Positions 17,888 to 27,699 of a stretch of DNA of 64,000 nt are shown here, piece after piece. The notes beneath the pieces are model-generated. The model had not been told where the DNA came from, made no database searches, and worked only from the letters and a program-made list of their open reading frames with translations. The position numbers were made by a program, and so were the translations under genes. Numbering within the stretch: position 1 is the stretch's first letter; the number at the start of each line of letters is the position of its first letter. This stretch comes from Nevskiales bacterium (GTDB lineage: Bacteria > Pseudomonadota > Gammaproteobacteria > Nevskiales > Nevskiaceae), in the NCBI GenBank assembly GCA_028698335.1, contig JAQVDP010000002.1, positions 239,772 to 303,771 of the forward strand, given 5' to 3'.

Positions 17888-18666
17888 CCCGTTTTGCCGC
17901 CGGGGTGGAGTACCTCGGCACCGATTTCTCGGGGTGGCAGGCGCTGCCGGGCCGCTGTACCCTGCAGGGCGAGCTGGAGCGCGCCCTGAGCCGTGTCGCG
18001 GACCATCCGGTCAGCATTGTCGCCGCGGGGCGCACCGACGCCGGTGTGCATGCCTTGCAGCAGGTCGTTCATTTCGACAGTGCCGCCTCCCGTAGCGACT
18101 ACGCCTGGCTGCTTGGCACCAATACCAATCTGCCCCATACCCTGAACATCCGCTGGATCCAGGCGGTCACGCCGCGGTTCCATGCCCGTTTTGACGCGTT
18201 GCGACGGCGATATCGCTACGTGATCCACAATCACCGGGCGCGCAGTTCGCTGCTGTTCCAGCGCAGCGGTTGGTGGCCGCAGGTGCTGGATGCCTGCGCG
18301 ATGCACGAGGCCGCGCAGGCCTTGGTCGGCGAGCACGACTTCTCGGCGTTTCGCGATTCGCAGTGCCAGTCGCCGACGCCGGTGCGCCGCATCGAGTCGA
18401 TCAGCGTGCGCCGCCGCCTCGATTTCGTCGTCATCGACATCTGCGGAAACGCGTTCCTGCATCACATGGTCCGCAACATCACGGGGACTCTGGCGGAGGT
18501 CGGGCTCGGCAAGCGGGCGCCGATCTGGGTTGCAGAAGTCCTGGCCGGGCGGGACCGCAAGCAGGCGGGCATGACCGCCGCCGCCGGCGGGCTCTATTTC
18601 GTGGGACCCGAATATGCGTCAGAATTCGGCCTCCCGCCGCCCCCGCAGCCCTGGTTTCCCGCTTAG
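17884..18666 (+). CDS. truA: tRNA pseudouridine synthase A
   Basis: Makes pseudouridine at positions 38-40 of tRNA anticodon stem-loops. The 260-residue protein has the catalytic Asp in A-G-R-T-D-A-G-V-H (D52), and the family segments Y-L-G-T-D-F-S-G-W-Q and F-L-H-H-M-V-R-N. The start at 17884 is fixed by the 4-base ATGA overlap with the preceding membrane gene. trpF follows after 5 bases, as in most gammaproteobacteria. Confidence 0.97.
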   Translation: MTRFAAGVEYLGTDFSGWQALPGRCTLQGELERALSRVADHPVSIVAAGRTDAGVHALQQVVHFDSAASRSDYAWLLGTNTNLPHTLNIRWIQAVTPRFHARFDALRRRYRYVIHNHRARSSLLFQRSGWWPQVLDACAMHEAAQALVGEHDFSAFRDSQCQSPTPVRRIESISVRRRLDFVVIDICGNAFLHHMVRNITGTLAEVGLGKRAPIWVAEVLAGRDRKQAGMTAAAGGLYFVGPEYASEFGLPPPPQPWFPA

Positions 18667-18671
18667 TCGAA

Positions 18672-19319
18672 GTGTCTAGAACCCGCATCAAGTTTTGCGG
18701 CATCCGCAGGCAGCAGGATGTCCGGACCGCCGTCGATCTCGGAGTCGATGCGCTGGGTCTGGTCTTCGTGGAGGGCAGTCGTCGTCATGTGACGCCGCAG
18801 GCGGGCGCCCGTCTGCGGCGTGCGGTGCCGGCGTTCGTCAGTGTCGTGGCGCTGTTGCTCGACCCCGAGCCGGAGCTGGTGCGCGCGGTGATCGACACGG
18901 TACGGCCGGATCTGCTGCAGTTCCACGGCCGGGAAGACCCCGCGTTTTGCGCGGGTTTCGGTATGCCCTACGTCAAGGCGGTGGCGATGGCCGATCCCGC
19001 CAACCTGCGCCGGGAAGCGCGCCGTCACCGCGGCTGCTCGGGGCTGCTGCTCGACAGCCACGCCGCCGGAGGCATGGGCGGGCGCGGCGAGGCGTTTGAC
19101 TGGTCGACAGTCGGATCGGTGCGCCAGCCGCTGATCCTGGCCGGAGGGCTGGGGCCGCAGACGGTCGCGCGCGGGATCCGGATGGTGCGACCCTACGCGG
19201 TCGATGTGTCCAGCGGGATCGAGGCCCGCCCCGGGATCAAGGATCCGGACAAGATGGCGGCTTTCGTGGATGCCGTGCAGCGTGCCGATCGCGCGCTGCG
19301 CCGCTCCGCCAATCAGTGA
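18672..19319 (+). CDS. trpF: phosphoribosylanthranilate isomerase
   Basis: Amadori rearrangement step of tryptophan synthesis. The 215-residue TIM barrel begins with R-I-K-F-C-G-I-R (general-acid Cys), and ends with V-D-V-S-S-G-I-E and P-G-x-K-D near the phosphate site. No ATG fits; a GTG at 18672 directly precedes the conserved start and is chosen. Upstream in-frame codons run through truA and are not conserved. It is followed after 7 bases by trpB. Confidence 0.96.
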   Translation: MSRTRIKFCGIRRQQDVRTAVDLGVDALGLVFVEGSRRHVTPQAGARLRRAVPAFVSVVALLLDPEPELVRAVIDTVRPDLLQFHGREDPAFCAGFGMPYVKAVAMADPANLRREARRHRGCSGLLLDSHAAGGMGGRGEAFDWSTVGSVRQPLILAGGLGPQTVARGIRMVRPYAVDVSSGIEARPGIKDPDKMAAFVDAVQRADRALRRSANQ

Positions 19320-19326
19320 GAGGTTT

Positions 19327-20526
19327 ATGACTTACGCGTTGCCCGATGTTCATGGCCATTTCGGCCGCTACGGCGGACAGTTCGTCGCCGAAACCCTGAT
19401 GGAGCCGCTCAGCGAGCTGGCGCAGGCCTACGCAAGCCTGAAACAGGATCCGGCGTTTATCGCCGAACTCGATCGCGATCTGCGCGACTACGTGGGGCGG
19501 CCGTCGCCGCTGTATCACGCCGAGCGCCTGACCGCGCGCTGGGGTGGGGCGCAGATCTGGCTCAAGCGCGAGGATCTGAATCACACCGGGGCGCACAAGA
19601 TCAACAACACGGTCGGCCAGGCGCTGCTGGCCAAGCACCTCGGCAAGACCCGCATCATCGCCGAGACCGGTGCCGGGCAGCACGGCGTCGCCTCGGCGAC
19701 GATCGCCGCCCGTCTTGGGCTCAAGTGCGTGGTCTACATGGGGGCCGAGGATGTCGAGCGGCAGTCGCCCAACGTCTACCGGATGAAGCTGCTCGGCGCC
19801 GAGGTGGTGCCGGTGCAGTCGGGAACCAAGACGCTGAAGGACGCGCTCAACGAGGCGCTGCGGGACTGGGTCACCAACGTCGACGATACGTTCTACGTCA
19901 TCGGCACCGTTGCGGGGCCGCATCCGTATCCGATGCTGGTGCGCGATTTCAACGCCGTGGTCGGCCGCGAAGTGCTGCAGCAGAGTCGGGAGCGCTTCGG
20001 GCGCCTGCCGGATGCCCTGGTGGCCTGCGTCGGCGGCGGATCCAACGCCATCGGTCTGTTCTACCCGTTCATCGATGAGGCCGGCGTCGAGATGTACGGT
20101 GTCGAGGCGGGCGGGCACGGGCTGCAGGGCGACGAGCATGCCGCGCCACTGTCGGCGGGCCGGCCCGGGGTGCTGCATGGCAACCGGACCTACGTCATGG
20201 CCGACGACAATGGTCAGATCATGCCGACCCATTCGATCTCGGCCGGACTCGACTACCCCGGTGTCGGTCCGGAGCACGCCTATCTGAAGGATATCGGGCG
20301 CGTGAACTACACGGCGGTCACCGACGACGAGGCGCTGGCTGCGTTTCACGAGCTGACGCGCAGCGAAGGCATCATTCCCGCGCTGGAATCCTCGCATGCC
20401 GTCGCGTACGCGAAGAAGCTGGCGCCGACGATGACGCCCGAGCAGCGCATCATCGTCAATCTGTCCGGTCGTGGTGACAAGGACATCTTCACGATTGCCA
20501 AGCTCGAAGGCATCGAGCTTCTGTAG
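19327..20526 (+). CDS. trpB: tryptophan synthase beta chain
   Basis: PLP enzyme that joins indole and serine to give tryptophan. The 399-residue protein (E. coli 397) has the PLP lysine in H-T-G-A-H-K-I-N-N (K91) and the phosphate loop G-G-G-S-N-A-I-G. The start at 19327 follows a GAGAGG Shine-Dalgarno that overlaps the trpF stop. It lies between trpF and trpA, so the trpFBA cluster is compact and probably one transcript with truA. Confidence 0.98.
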   Translation: MTYALPDVHGHFGRYGGQFVAETLMEPLSELAQAYASLKQDPAFIAELDRDLRDYVGRPSPLYHAERLTARWGGAQIWLKREDLNHTGAHKINNTVGQALLAKHLGKTRIIAETGAGQHGVASATIAARLGLKCVVYMGAEDVERQSPNVYRMKLLGAEVVPVQSGTKTLKDALNEALRDWVTNVDDTFYVIGTVAGPHPYPMLVRDFNAVVGREVLQQSRERFGRLPDALVACVGGGSNAIGLFYPFIDEAGVEMYGVEAGGHGLQGDEHAAPLSAGRPGVLHGNRTYVMADDNGQIMPTHSISAGLDYPGVGPEHAYLKDIGRVNYTAVTDDEALAAFHELTRSEGIIPALESSHAVAYAKKLAPTMTPEQRIIVNLSGRGDKDIFTIAKLEGIELL

Positions 20527-20536
20527 GCCCGAATCC

Positions 20537-21349
20537 ATGTCACGACTTCAATCGACTCTGAGCGGACTCCGGACGGCGCGGCGCAAGGCGCTGGTGCCTT
20601 ACATCACGGCCGGGGATCCGCAGCCCGATCTCACCGTCGAGCTGATGCATGCGCTGGTTCGCGGCGGTGCCGATGTCATCGAACTCGGTATCCCGTTCTC
20701 CGATCCGATGGCGGACGGCCCGACGATCCAGCTCGCCTGCGAGCGGGCGCTGCGCCACGGTACCGGGCTGATGGACGTGCTCGGCATGGTGGCGCGCTTC
20801 CGCGAGCAGAACACGACGACGCCTGTCGTTCTGATGGGCTATCTCAACCCGGTCGAGATCTGCGGTCTGGATCGTTTCGCCGAGCGTGCGGCCGACGCGG
20901 GGGTCGACGGGGTCCTGATCGTCGACCTTGCCGTCGAGGAGGCGCCGGACTATCTGCCGGCCCTGCGTGCGCGCGGTCTGGACTGCATCTTCCTGCTGGC
21001 GCCGACGACGACCGATGCCCGCGTCGAGGCCATCGCCCGGGAAGCCAGCGGTTACCTGTACTACGTGTCGCTCAAGGGCGTGACCGGTGCGGCGACACTG
21101 GATGTCGCCGATGTCGAGCGGCGCCTCGCCGCGATCCGTGCGCATACCGACTTGCCGCTGGCCGTCGGCTTCGGCATTCGCGATGCCGACAGCGCCAGGG
21201 CCGTCGGGCGGGTGGCCGATGGTGTCGTCGTCGGCAGCGCGCTGGTTACCGAGGTCGAACGACTGCAGGATCATCCGGACGAGATCGCCGCGCGGCTGGA
21301 ATCACGCTTGCGGGAGCTGCGTGAGGCGCTAGACTCGCTGACAGAGTGA
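20537..21349 (+). CDS. trpA: tryptophan synthase alpha chain
   Basis: Releases indole from indole-3-glycerol phosphate and channels it to TrpB. The 270-residue barrel shows Y-I-T-A-G-D-P near the start and the catalytic stretch [14 protein letters not shown]. The start at 20537 is 10 bp after trpB. accD follows in the same direction, so fatty-acid and tryptophan genes share this run, as in Xanthomonas. Confidence 0.98.
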   Translation: MSRLQSTLSGLRTARRKALVPYITAGDPQPDLTVELMHALVRGGADVIELGIPFSDPMADGPTIQLACERALRHGTGLMDVLGMVARFREQNTTTPVVLMGYLNPVEICGLDRFAERAADAGVDGVLIVDLAVEEAPDYLPALRARGLDCIFLLAPTTTDARVEAIAREASGYLYYVSLKGVTGAATLDVADVERRLAAIRAHTDLPLAVGFGIRDADSARAVGRVADGVVVGSALVTEVERLQDHPDEIAARLESRLRELREALDSLTE

Positions 21350-21398
21350 GACACTCGGGTAAAACTCTGTAAGATGCAGCCCCCCACCGGTCAGGCGT

Positions 21399-22283
21399 AT
21401 GTCGGATTCAATGAGTTGGCTCGATAAGATCGTCGGTTCGAAGCTGCTGCAAAGCGGTGCGAAGAAGCACAACGTTCCCGAGGGACTGTGGACCAAGTGC
21501 GAAAGCTGCCAGTCGGTGCTGTACCGGGCCGAGCTGGAGCGCACGCTGGAAGTCTGTCCGAAGTGCTCGACCCATCGCGTGATCACCGCACGCAAGCGCC
21601 TCGAGCACTTTCTCGATCCCGAGCCGCGCCATGAGATCGGCGCCGAAGTCGGCCCCAAGGACCCGTTGAAGTTCAAGGACAGCCGCAAGTACACCGACCG
21701 CATCAAGGAAGCGCAGACCGATACCGGCGAGAAGGATGCGCTGATCGTGATGCGTGGGCAGTTGATGGGGCTGCCGCTGGTGACGGCCGCCTTCGAATTC
21801 AGCTTCATGGGCGGTTCGATGGGCAGTGTCGTCGGCGAGAAGTTCGTGCGCGGCGTCAACGCCAGCCTCGAATACGGTGTGCCGTTCGTCTGCTTCGCCG
21901 GTTCCGGCGGCGCGCGCATGCAGGAGTCGCTGTTCTCGCTGATGCAGATGGCCAAGACCTCCGCCGCGCTGGCGCGACTCGCGGAGCGCGGGTTGCCGTA
22001 CATTTCGGTGATGACGCACCCGACCATGGGCGGAGTGTCGGCGAGTCTGGCGATGCTGGGCGACGTGCACATCGCCGAGCCGAAGGCGCTGATCGGCTTC
22101 GCCGGTCCGCGCGTGATCGAGCAGACCGTGCGCCAGAAGCTGCCGGAGGGCTTCCAGCGCGCCGAGTTCCTGCTCGAGAAGGGCGCCATCGATATGATCG
22201 TGGACCGACGCGAGATGCGTGATCGGATCTACCGGCTGCTGTCGATGATGACCCACTTCTCGCCCAGCGTCAGCGCCGCCTGA
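21399..22283 (+). CDS. accD: acetyl-CoA carboxylase carboxyltransferase subunit beta
   Basis: Zinc-containing beta subunit of the carboxyltransferase that makes malonyl-CoA. The N-terminal zinc ribbon is intact (C-x2-C, then C-P-K-C about 18 residues later). G-G-S-M-G-S-V-V-G and the [10 protein letters not shown] oxyanion segment follow. At 294 aa it has the usual length. An alternative ATG lies four codons later. folC starts 25 bp downstream. Confidence 0.98.
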   Translation: MSDSMSWLDKIVGSKLLQSGAKKHNVPEGLWTKCESCQSVLYRAELERTLEVCPKCSTHRVITARKRLEHFLDPEPRHEIGAEVGPKDPLKFKDSRKYTDRIKEAQTDTGEKDALIVMRGQLMGLPLVTAAFEFSFMGGSMGSVVGEKFVRGVNASLEYGVPFVCFAGSGGARMQESLFSLMQMAKTSAALARLAERGLPYISVMTHPTMGGVSASLAMLGDVHIAEPKALIGFAGPRVIEQTVRQKLPEGFQRAEFLLEKGAIDMIVDRREMRDRIYRLLSMMTHFSPSVSAA

Positions 22284-22308
22284 CGCCTGCGCTGAGGGAC
22301 GCCCGCGC

Positions 22309-23565
22309 GTGCACCGGCGCAGCCTCGAGGACTGGCTGAGCTGGCAGGAAACCCTGCATCCGCGGGCGATCGACCTGGGTCTGGATCGCGTCCGCAGGGT
22401 TGCCGAGGCGCTCGGTCTGCCGTGGCGCAACTGTCTCTCGGTGATCGTCGGCGGGACCAACGGCAAGGGCTCCAGCGCGTATCTGCTGGCCCAGATCTGC
22501 CAGGCCGCCGGTCTGCGGGTCGGCCTGTACACGTCTCCCCATCTGGTCCGCTACAACGAACGTGTCCGCATCGACGCCGGGATGGCGTCGGACGAAGCGC
22601 TGTGCGCCGCGTTCGAAGCGATCGACGCGGCGCGGGGCGAGGTGGGCCTGACCTATTTCGAGTTCGGCACGCTGGCCGCCCTGTGGCTGTTCCGGGAGGC
22701 CCGCGTTGATGTCCAGGTGCTCGAAGTCGGACTCGGTGGGCGGCTCGACGCCACCAATATCGTCGACGCGGATGCCGCACTGCTCACCAATGTCGGGCTG
22801 GACCATCTCGACTGGCTGGGCAGCGATCGCGAGCAGATCGGCGCCGAGAAGGCGGGCATCTTCCGTTCGGGGCAACCGGCGATCTTCGCGCATCCCGACC
22901 TGCCGGCGTCGGTTGTCGCATACGCGCAGCGCTTTGGCGCACGGCTCATCCGCCGGGGCCGCGACTTCGGGGTTGTGGTCCATGACGACGGCACATTCGA
23001 CTGGTCCGGCGCGGCATCGCACTACGAGCGGCTCCCGGCCGTCGCGGGCCCCGCCCAGATCGACAACGCCGCGGGCGTACTGGCACTGATCGAGGCGCTG
23101 TCGCCGCGGCTGCGGATTCCGGAGGCGGCCGTGCGCCAAGCGCTCGCCGGGAGCCGTTTGCCGGGGCGCCAGGAGATCCGCGGGCGCTGGATCCTCGATG
23201 TCGCACACAATGCGGAGGCCGGCGGCATGCTGGCGCGGTGCCTGGCGCAGCGCTCCTGCCCGGGTCGAACCGTTCTGGTCCTCGGCATGCTGACCGACAA
23301 ACCGCACGTTGAATTCATGACGGTGCTGGCGCCGTATGTCGACGCGGTGCTGTGTGTGGGCCTGCCGCCACCCCGGGGATTGTCGGCGGAGGCACTGCGG
23401 CGGCGCGTCATGACCGTGGTTGCGCGGGACACCGAGGTCCTGAGCTGTGAGAATATGCGGGACGCACTCTCGACGGCGAGCCAACTGGCAGGAGACCAGG
23501 GCAGGGTCGTCGTGACCGGATCGTTTCTCACAGTCGCGGCCGCTATCGGTGAACTCGATGGATGA
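22309..23565 (+). CDS. folC: bifunctional folylpolyglutamate synthase / dihydrofolate synthase
   Basis: Mur-ligase-type enzyme that adds glutamate to dihydropteroate and to reduced folates. The P-loop G-G-T-N-G-K-G-S-S and D-A-T-N segments are present, as is H-N-A-E-A in the ADP site. It starts at a GTG (22309) with a GAGGGA Shine-Dalgarno at 22294-22299, giving 418 aa (E. coli 422). Its end overlaps the following SPOR gene by 8 bp. Confidence 0.96.
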   Translation: MHRRSLEDWLSWQETLHPRAIDLGLDRVRRVAEALGLPWRNCLSVIVGGTNGKGSSAYLLAQICQAAGLRVGLYTSPHLVRYNERVRIDAGMASDEALCAAFEAIDAARGEVGLTYFEFGTLAALWLFREARVDVQVLEVGLGGRLDATNIVDADAALLTNVGLDHLDWLGSDREQIGAEKAGIFRSGQPAIFAHPDLPASVVAYAQRFGARLIRRGRDFGVVVHDDGTFDWSGAASHYERLPAVAGPAQIDNAAGVLALIEALSPRLRIPEAAVRQALAGSRLPGRQEIRGRWILDVAHNAEAGGMLARCLAQRSCPGRTVLVLGMLTDKPHVEFMTVLAPYVDAVLCVGLPPPRGLSAEALRRRVMTVVARDTEVLSCENMRDALSTASQLAGDQGRVVVTGSFLTVAAAIGELDG

Positions 23566-24247
23566 ACTCTTGCGACAGCGCCTTGTCGGCGCCCTCGCAC
23601 TGGTGTTTCTAGCCCTGCTGCTGGTCTCGTTGCTCCCGAAGGCGGAGGACGAGGCGGCGCCGGACACGGCTTCGGTGGTCGTGAACCTGGACGGTTCTCC
23701 GGTGGCTCCGCCCCCGGCGACGGGAGGCGCACTCGCTGCGGACGGCGAAGCGGGTGGCGATGCCCCGGAGGGGGCGGCGCTGATGCCGGATCGGGCGCCC
23801 GCGCCGGTCGCGGTGGACGCCGACAGTGACGAGCTGATCGCACCAGAGGGTGAGCCCGATGGCGAGGTCGTCCTGGCGGTGGCCGCGCCGACATCGACTC
23901 CGAAACCCACTCCGAAGCCCACCGCGACCCCGGTACCGCAGGCGCGCCCGACGCCGACGCCGACGGCCCGGCCGACGCCGGTGCCCACATCGCAGGCAAA
24001 AGCGCCGGTGGACGCGCCGGAGTGGTGGGTGCAGGTCGGGTCGTTTTCGCAGATCGAGAATGCGCGCCGGGTCGAGCGGCAGCTGCAGCAGCTGGGGCAG
24101 AAAACCATGATCACCCCGGTGGCAAGCTCCAAGGGCACGCTATACCGGGTTCGCGCGGGGCCATATTCACGGGCTTCAGACGCGGAGCAGGGACGGGAGG
24201 TCATCGTCAGGAATGGCTACCGTGATGCGCGGGTGATCGCGCCCTGA
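23558..24247 (+). CDS. SPOR domain protein (DedD-like)
   Basis: Inner-membrane division protein of the DedD type. The 229 residues run: short cytoplasmic tail, one membrane helix (about 9-26), a long Pro/Thr/Ala linker with T-P-T-P repeats, and a C-terminal SPOR domain (about 155-229; W-W-V-Q-V-G-S-F then Y-R-V-R-A-G-P-Y). SPOR domains bind denuded glycan at the septum. Placement after folC and before cvpA matches the dedD locus. The ATG at 23558 overlaps folC by 8 bp; a GTG three codons earlier is possible. Confidence 0.92.
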   Translation: MDELLRQRLVGALALVFLALLLVSLLPKAEDEAAPDTASVVVNLDGSPVAPPPATGGALAADGEAGGDAPEGAALMPDRAPAPVAVDADSDELIAPEGEPDGEVVLAVAAPTSTPKPTPKPTATPVPQARPTPTPTARPTPVPTSQAKAPVDAPEWWVQVGSFSQIENARRVERQLQQLGQKTMITPVASSKGTLYRVRAGPYSRASDAEQGREVIVRNGYRDARVIAP

Positions 24248-24308
24248 CGCATCGTCATGGGTGTCATGCAGTGGTAAAATCCGCGCTCACTGGTGCCGCC
24301 GCCTCCGC

Positions 24309-24815
24309 ATGACCTGGGTCGACTACAGCATTCTGTTCCTGTTCGCACTGTCCGTGCTGGTCGGAATCTGGCGGGGCTTCACCCGGGAGATCCTCAGCCT
24401 GCTGACCTGGGTGGTCGCGTTCATCGCTGCCGCGCTCGCGGGGTCCTACGCCGCCGCTCGTCTGAGTGCCTACATCGCCGATGCCGCGCTGCGCGAAGCT
24501 GCCGGCTGCGCGATCGTGTTCCTCGGAGCCCTGTTCGTGGGCGCCGTCCTGACCCACTTTCTCGTCGTCGCCGTTCGCGACAGCCGCTTCTCGCCTGCCG
24601 ATCGCACGCTGGGCGGCGGACTCGGGCTGATCCGGGCGGTCATCATCGTCAGCCTGTTCGTGCTGGTCGCCGGCCAGGTCGGGGCCCAGAACGACCGCTG
24701 GTGGCAGGAATCGGTCCTGGTGCCGCGCTTTGCGCCCCTGGCCAATGGCTTCGAAAACATCATTCCCCAGCGCTGGCTCGAGCTGATCAAGCCGGCGCCG
24801 CCGTCGTCAACCTGA
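24309..24815 (+). CDS. cvpA: CvpA family membrane protein
   Basis: Four-helix inner-membrane protein, 168 aa, linked in enterics to colicin V production and envelope stress. The starting W-V-D-Y-x-I-L motif and G-x-x-R-G-F-T-R-E segment are diagnostic. It directly precedes purF (19 bp), as in E. coli and Pseudomonas. The ATG at 24309 is preferred over an upstream TTG because the conserved start lies there. Confidence 0.95.
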   Translation: MTWVDYSILFLFALSVLVGIWRGFTREILSLLTWVVAFIAAALAGSYAAARLSAYIADAALREAAGCAIVFLGALFVGAVLTHFLVVAVRDSRFSPADRTLGGGLGLIRAVIIVSLFVLVAGQVGAQNDRWWQESVLVPRFAPLANGFENIIPQRWLELIKPAPPSST

Positions 24816-24834
24816 CCCTGCAGGACTTTTCATC

Positions 24835-26349
24835 ATGTGCGGAATCGCCGGAATCGTTTCACAGAGCGCGCCCGTCAACTCGGAGCTGTTCGACGCGTTG
24901 ACCATGCTGCAGCACCGGGGGCAGGACGCGGCGGGCATCATCACCAACGAAGGGCACCGCCTGTACCTGCGCAAGGAGAACGGGCTGGTCCGTGACGTGT
25001 TCAGCTCCGACGAGCACATGGTCAAGCTGCGGGGACGGATGGGGGTGGCCCATGTGCGGTATCCGACGGCCGGGTGCTCGACCTCCGCAGAGGCGCAGCC
25101 GTTCTACACCAACACCCCGTTCGGCATTTCGCTGTCGCACAACGGCAACCTGACCAACGCCGAGGAACTCAAGCAGGAGCTGTTCCTGCAGGATCGCCGT
25201 CATCTCAACACCGATTCGGATTCCGAGGTGCTGCTCAATGTCTTCGCCCACGAGCTGTTGCAGCGCGGCGTCCTGCGGTTGACGCCGGACGACGTCTTCG
25301 CCGCGGTTTCGGGTGTGCACCAGCGCTGCCGCGGTGCCTATGCCTGCGTTGCGATGATCACCGGCTACGGCGTGGTCGGGTTCCGTGATCCCAACGGCAT
25401 CCGCCCGGCGGTCTACGGTGTGCGCGAGACGATGCACGGGCTCGACTACATGATCGCCTCGGAGTCGGTCGCGCTCGACGCGCTGGGCTATGAGCTGCTC
25501 GGCGACATCGGCCCGGGGGAGGCGGTCCTCATCACCATCGACGGCAAGCTGCACAAGCGCCAGTGTGCGTCGAATCCGATGCTCACGCCGTGCATCTTCG
25601 AGCACGTCTATCTGGCGCGGCCCGATTCGGTGATCGACGACATCTATGTCTACAAGGCGCGTCTGCGCATGGGCGTGAAGCTGGCCGAAAAGATCCTGCG
25701 CGACTGGCCGGATCACGACATCGACGTGGTCATCCCGATTCCGGACACGTCCCGCGTCGCCGGCGCGGAACTCGCTTCGCGCCTGGGCGTGCACTACCGC
25801 GAGGGGTTCATCAAGAACCGCTACATCGGCCGGACCTTCATCATGCCGGGACAGGCCAAGCGCAAGAAGTCGGTGCGCCAGAAGCTCAACCCCGTCGGCG
25901 TCGAGTTCCGCGGCAAGAACGTGCTGCTGGTCGACGACTCGATCGTGCGCGGCACGACGTCGAAGGAAATCATCGAGATGGCCCGAGAAGCCGGCGCGCG
26001 CAAGGTCTACTTCGCGTCGGCGGCGCCGCCGGTGCGCTATCCCAACGTCTATGGCATCGACATGCCGACGAGTTCGGAGCTGGTCGCGCACGGCCGCACC
26101 ATCGAGGAGCTCGAGACGCTGCTCGGTGCCGACCGGCTGATCTATCAGGACCTCGAGGACCTGATCGAGGCGGTGCGTGCCGGCAATCCCGAGATCAGCC
26201 GCTTCGACTGCTCGGTCTTCACCGGCGAGTACATCACCCGCGACGTCACCGCCGAGTACCTGAGCCAGCTCGAGCTGTTCCGCTCAGATTCGGCAAAGGC
26301 GGCCCGCAGCCGGTCGCAGACCGTGATCGAACTGCCGAATCACGCGTAG
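24835..26349 (+). CDS. purF: amidophosphoribosyltransferase
   Basis: First committed step of purine synthesis: PRPP plus glutamine to phosphoribosylamine. The mature N-terminal Cys (M-C-G-I-A-G) is the glutaminase nucleophile. The PRPP loop [13 protein letters not shown] is intact. At 504 aa it matches the iron-sulfur-free E. coli type (505). No propeptide precedes the Cys. It ends the cvpA-purF pair; a 9-bp GC-rich hairpin follows immediately. Confidence 0.98.
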   Translation: MCGIAGIVSQSAPVNSELFDALTMLQHRGQDAAGIITNEGHRLYLRKENGLVRDVFSSDEHMVKLRGRMGVAHVRYPTAGCSTSAEAQPFYTNTPFGISLSHNGNLTNAEELKQELFLQDRRHLNTDSDSEVLLNVFAHELLQRGVLRLTPDDVFAAVSGVHQRCRGAYACVAMITGYGVVGFRDPNGIRPAVYGVRETMHGLDYMIASESVALDALGYELLGDIGPGEAVLITIDGKLHKRQCASNPMLTPCIFEHVYLARPDSVIDDIYVYKARLRMGVKLAEKILRDWPDHDIDVVIPIPDTSRVAGAELASRLGVHYREGFIKNRYIGRTFIMPGQAKRKKSVRQKLNPVGVEFRGKNVLLVDDSIVRGTTSKEIIEMAREAGARKVYFASAAPPVRYPNVYGIDMPTSSELVAHGRTIEELETLLGADRLIYQDLEDLIEAVRAGNPEISRFDCSVFTGEYITRDVTAEYLSQLELFRSDSAKAARSRSQTVIELPNHA

Positions 26350-26355
26350 CGGCAT

Positions 26356-26380
26356 GCCGGCCGCGACTTGAGCGGCCGGC
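26356..26380 (+). other. GC-rich hairpin after purF
   Basis: Perfect 9-bp stem, GCCGGCCGC (26356-26364) with GCGGCCGGC (26372-26380) and a 7-base loop, 7 bp after the purF stop. There is no T-run, so it is not a standard terminator. It overlaps the -35 of the candidate metZ promoter. Confidence 0.55.
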
Positions 26381-26396
26381 CGAATGGTCGTATGGT
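26368..26396 (+). promoter_or_regulatory. candidate promoter of the metZ leader
   Basis: TTGAGC (26368-26373) and TATGGT (26391-26396) with exactly 17 bp between them; each matches four of six sigma-70 consensus bases. Transcription would start near 26402-26404, at the 5' edge of the SAM-II aptamer, which is what a riboswitch promoter should do. Confidence 0.5.
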
Positions 26397-26400
26397 TGCG

Positions 26401-26452
26401 GTGCGCCGATTTGTTGCCAGCTTGCGGGCGCGTAATAAATGCAGCTAAACGG
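26401..26452 (+). ncRNA. SAM-II riboswitch aptamer upstream of metZ
   Basis: The segment carries the SAM-II (SAM_alpha) hallmarks. P1 is UGCGCC (26402-26407) with GGCGCG (26427-26432), plus one flanking G-U pair. The loop begins GAUUU, then UUGC. The 3' side reads AUAAAUGCAGCUAAA (26435-26449), the signature block of this class. The pseudoknot P2 pairs GUUGC (26413-26417) with GCAGC (26441-26445). SAM-II aptamers bind S-adenosylmethionine and are known mostly from alphaproteobacteria, before met genes including metZ; the gene here is metZ. Its last bases (26444-26452) also form the 5' strand of an antiterminator. Match was made by eye against remembered consensus. Confidence 0.9.
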
Positions 26453-26471
26453 ACAGCAAAGCCCGTTTAGC
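26444..26471 (+). promoter_or_regulatory. antiterminator helix of the SAM-II switch
   Basis: GCTAAACGG (26444-26452) is the exact reverse complement of CCGTTTAGC (26463-26471), with 10 bases between. The 5' strand is the conserved 3' end of the aptamer; the 3' strand covers more than half of the terminator's 5' arm. Aptamer with terminator, or antiterminator alone, are therefore mutually exclusive folds. Confidence 0.8.
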
Positions 26472-26490
26472 CTCGTGCAAACGGGCTTTT
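26458..26490 (+). terminator. SAM-controlled intrinsic terminator before metZ
   Basis: Perfect 11-bp stem, AAAGCCCGTTT (26458-26468) with AAACGGGCTTT (26479-26489), a 10-base loop and a short T-run. It ends 20 bp before the metZ start, so it must be bypassed for metZ to be expressed from an upstream promoter. It is the OFF structure of the riboswitch. Confidence 0.88.
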
Positions 26491-26510
26491 GACGTTTCTG
26501 GAGCAAGGCA

Positions 26511-27695
26511 GTGTACGAAGACTTCGATCCGGAGTGGGGCGCGTCCACGCTGGGGATACGGGCGTCCGAACCGCGGACGGAGAACCGTGAGCATTCCGCG
26601 AGTGTGTCGCTCACATCGAGCTACGTATTCCGCAACGCTGCGGAAGCGGCGGCGGTTTTCCAGGGTGAGCAGCCCGGATACATCTATTCGCGCTTCACCA
26701 ATCCGACCGTCGAGGCGTTCGAGCGCCGTCTTGCGGCGATGGAAGGCGGGCAGGCCTGCGTGGCCACCGCCAGCGGCATGGCCGCGATCCTGACGCTGTG
26801 TCTCGCGACGCTGAACATGGGCGATCACATCGTGGCGTCGCGCGGCCTGTTCGGCTCCACGATCGGCCTGTTCAACAACATCCTCGCGCGCTTCGGCCTG
26901 AGTGTGAGCTACGTCGATCTCACCGATCCGGCGGCATGGGAGGCGGCGATCCAGGACAACACCCGTCTGCTGTTCGTCGAGACCCCGTCCAATCCGCTGT
27001 GCGAGCTTGCGGACATCGCGGCGCTGGCCGAGGTCGCGCACCGCCACGGCGCGTGGCTCTGTGTCGACAACTGCTTCCTGACGCCGGCGCTGCAGCGGCC
27101 GCTGGCGCTGGGCGCCGATTTCGTCATTCACTCCGCGACCAAATACCTCGACGGGCAGGGGCGCTGTGTCGGCGGTGCGATCGTCGGCGACGCCGAGCGC
27201 GTCGGCAAGGACGTATTCGGGTTCATGCGGACGGCGGGTCCGTGCATGAGTCCGTTCAACGCCTGGGTGTTCCTGAAAGGCCTTGAAACCCTGGCGGTGC
27301 GGATGAAGGCGCACTGCCAGAATGCGCGCGCGCTGGCCGAATGGCTCGAGGAGCAGCCGCAGGTGGCACGGGTCCACTACCCGGGTCTGCATTCGCATCC
27401 GCAGCATGTGCTGGCGCAGCGTCAGCAGGCCGATTTCGGCGCCATCGTCAGTTTCGAGGTCGACGGTGGACGCGAGGCAGCGTGGAAGGTGATCGACAGC
27501 ACGCGGATGATTTCGATCACCGCCAATCTCGGTGACACGCGCACCACGATCACGCATCCGGCCACGACCACGCACGGGCGGATCTCCGCCGAGGCGCGCG
27601 CCGCCGCGGGCATTTCCGAAGGGTTGCTGCGTGTCGCCGTCGGTCTCGAGGATCTCGACGACATCAGGGCGGACCTCGCCAGGGGACTGGTCTGA
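26511..27695 (+). CDS. metZ: O-succinylhomoserine sulfhydrylase
   Basis: PLP enzyme that converts O-succinylhomoserine and sulfide directly to homocysteine in methionine synthesis. The 394-residue protein has the Cys/Met-metabolism fold with the PLP lysine in S-A-T-K-Y-L-D-G-Q-G-R (K211). The G-Q-G-R rather than G-H-S-D context after the lysine is the MetZ signature. It starts at a GTG (26511) with GGAG 7 bases upstream. It follows purF, as in Pseudomonas, but here a SAM-II riboswitch precedes it. It ends 4 bp before the next gene, which is probably in the same transcript. Confidence 0.95.
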   Translation: MYEDFDPEWGASTLGIRASEPRTENREHSASVSLTSSYVFRNAAEAAAVFQGEQPGYIYSRFTNPTVEAFERRLAAMEGGQACVATASGMAAILTLCLATLNMGDHIVASRGLFGSTIGLFNNILARFGLSVSYVDLTDPAAWEAAIQDNTRLLFVETPSNPLCELADIAALAEVAHRHGAWLCVDNCFLTPALQRPLALGADFVIHSATKYLDGQGRCVGGAIVGDAERVGKDVFGFMRTAGPCMSPFNAWVFLKGLETLAVRMKAHCQNARALAEWLEEQPQVARVHYPGLHSHPQHVLAQRQQADFGAIVSFEVDGGREAAWKVIDSTRMISITANLGDTRTTITHPATTTHGRISAEARAAAGISEGLLRVAVGLEDLDDIRADLARGLV

Positions 27696-27699
27696 AGCC

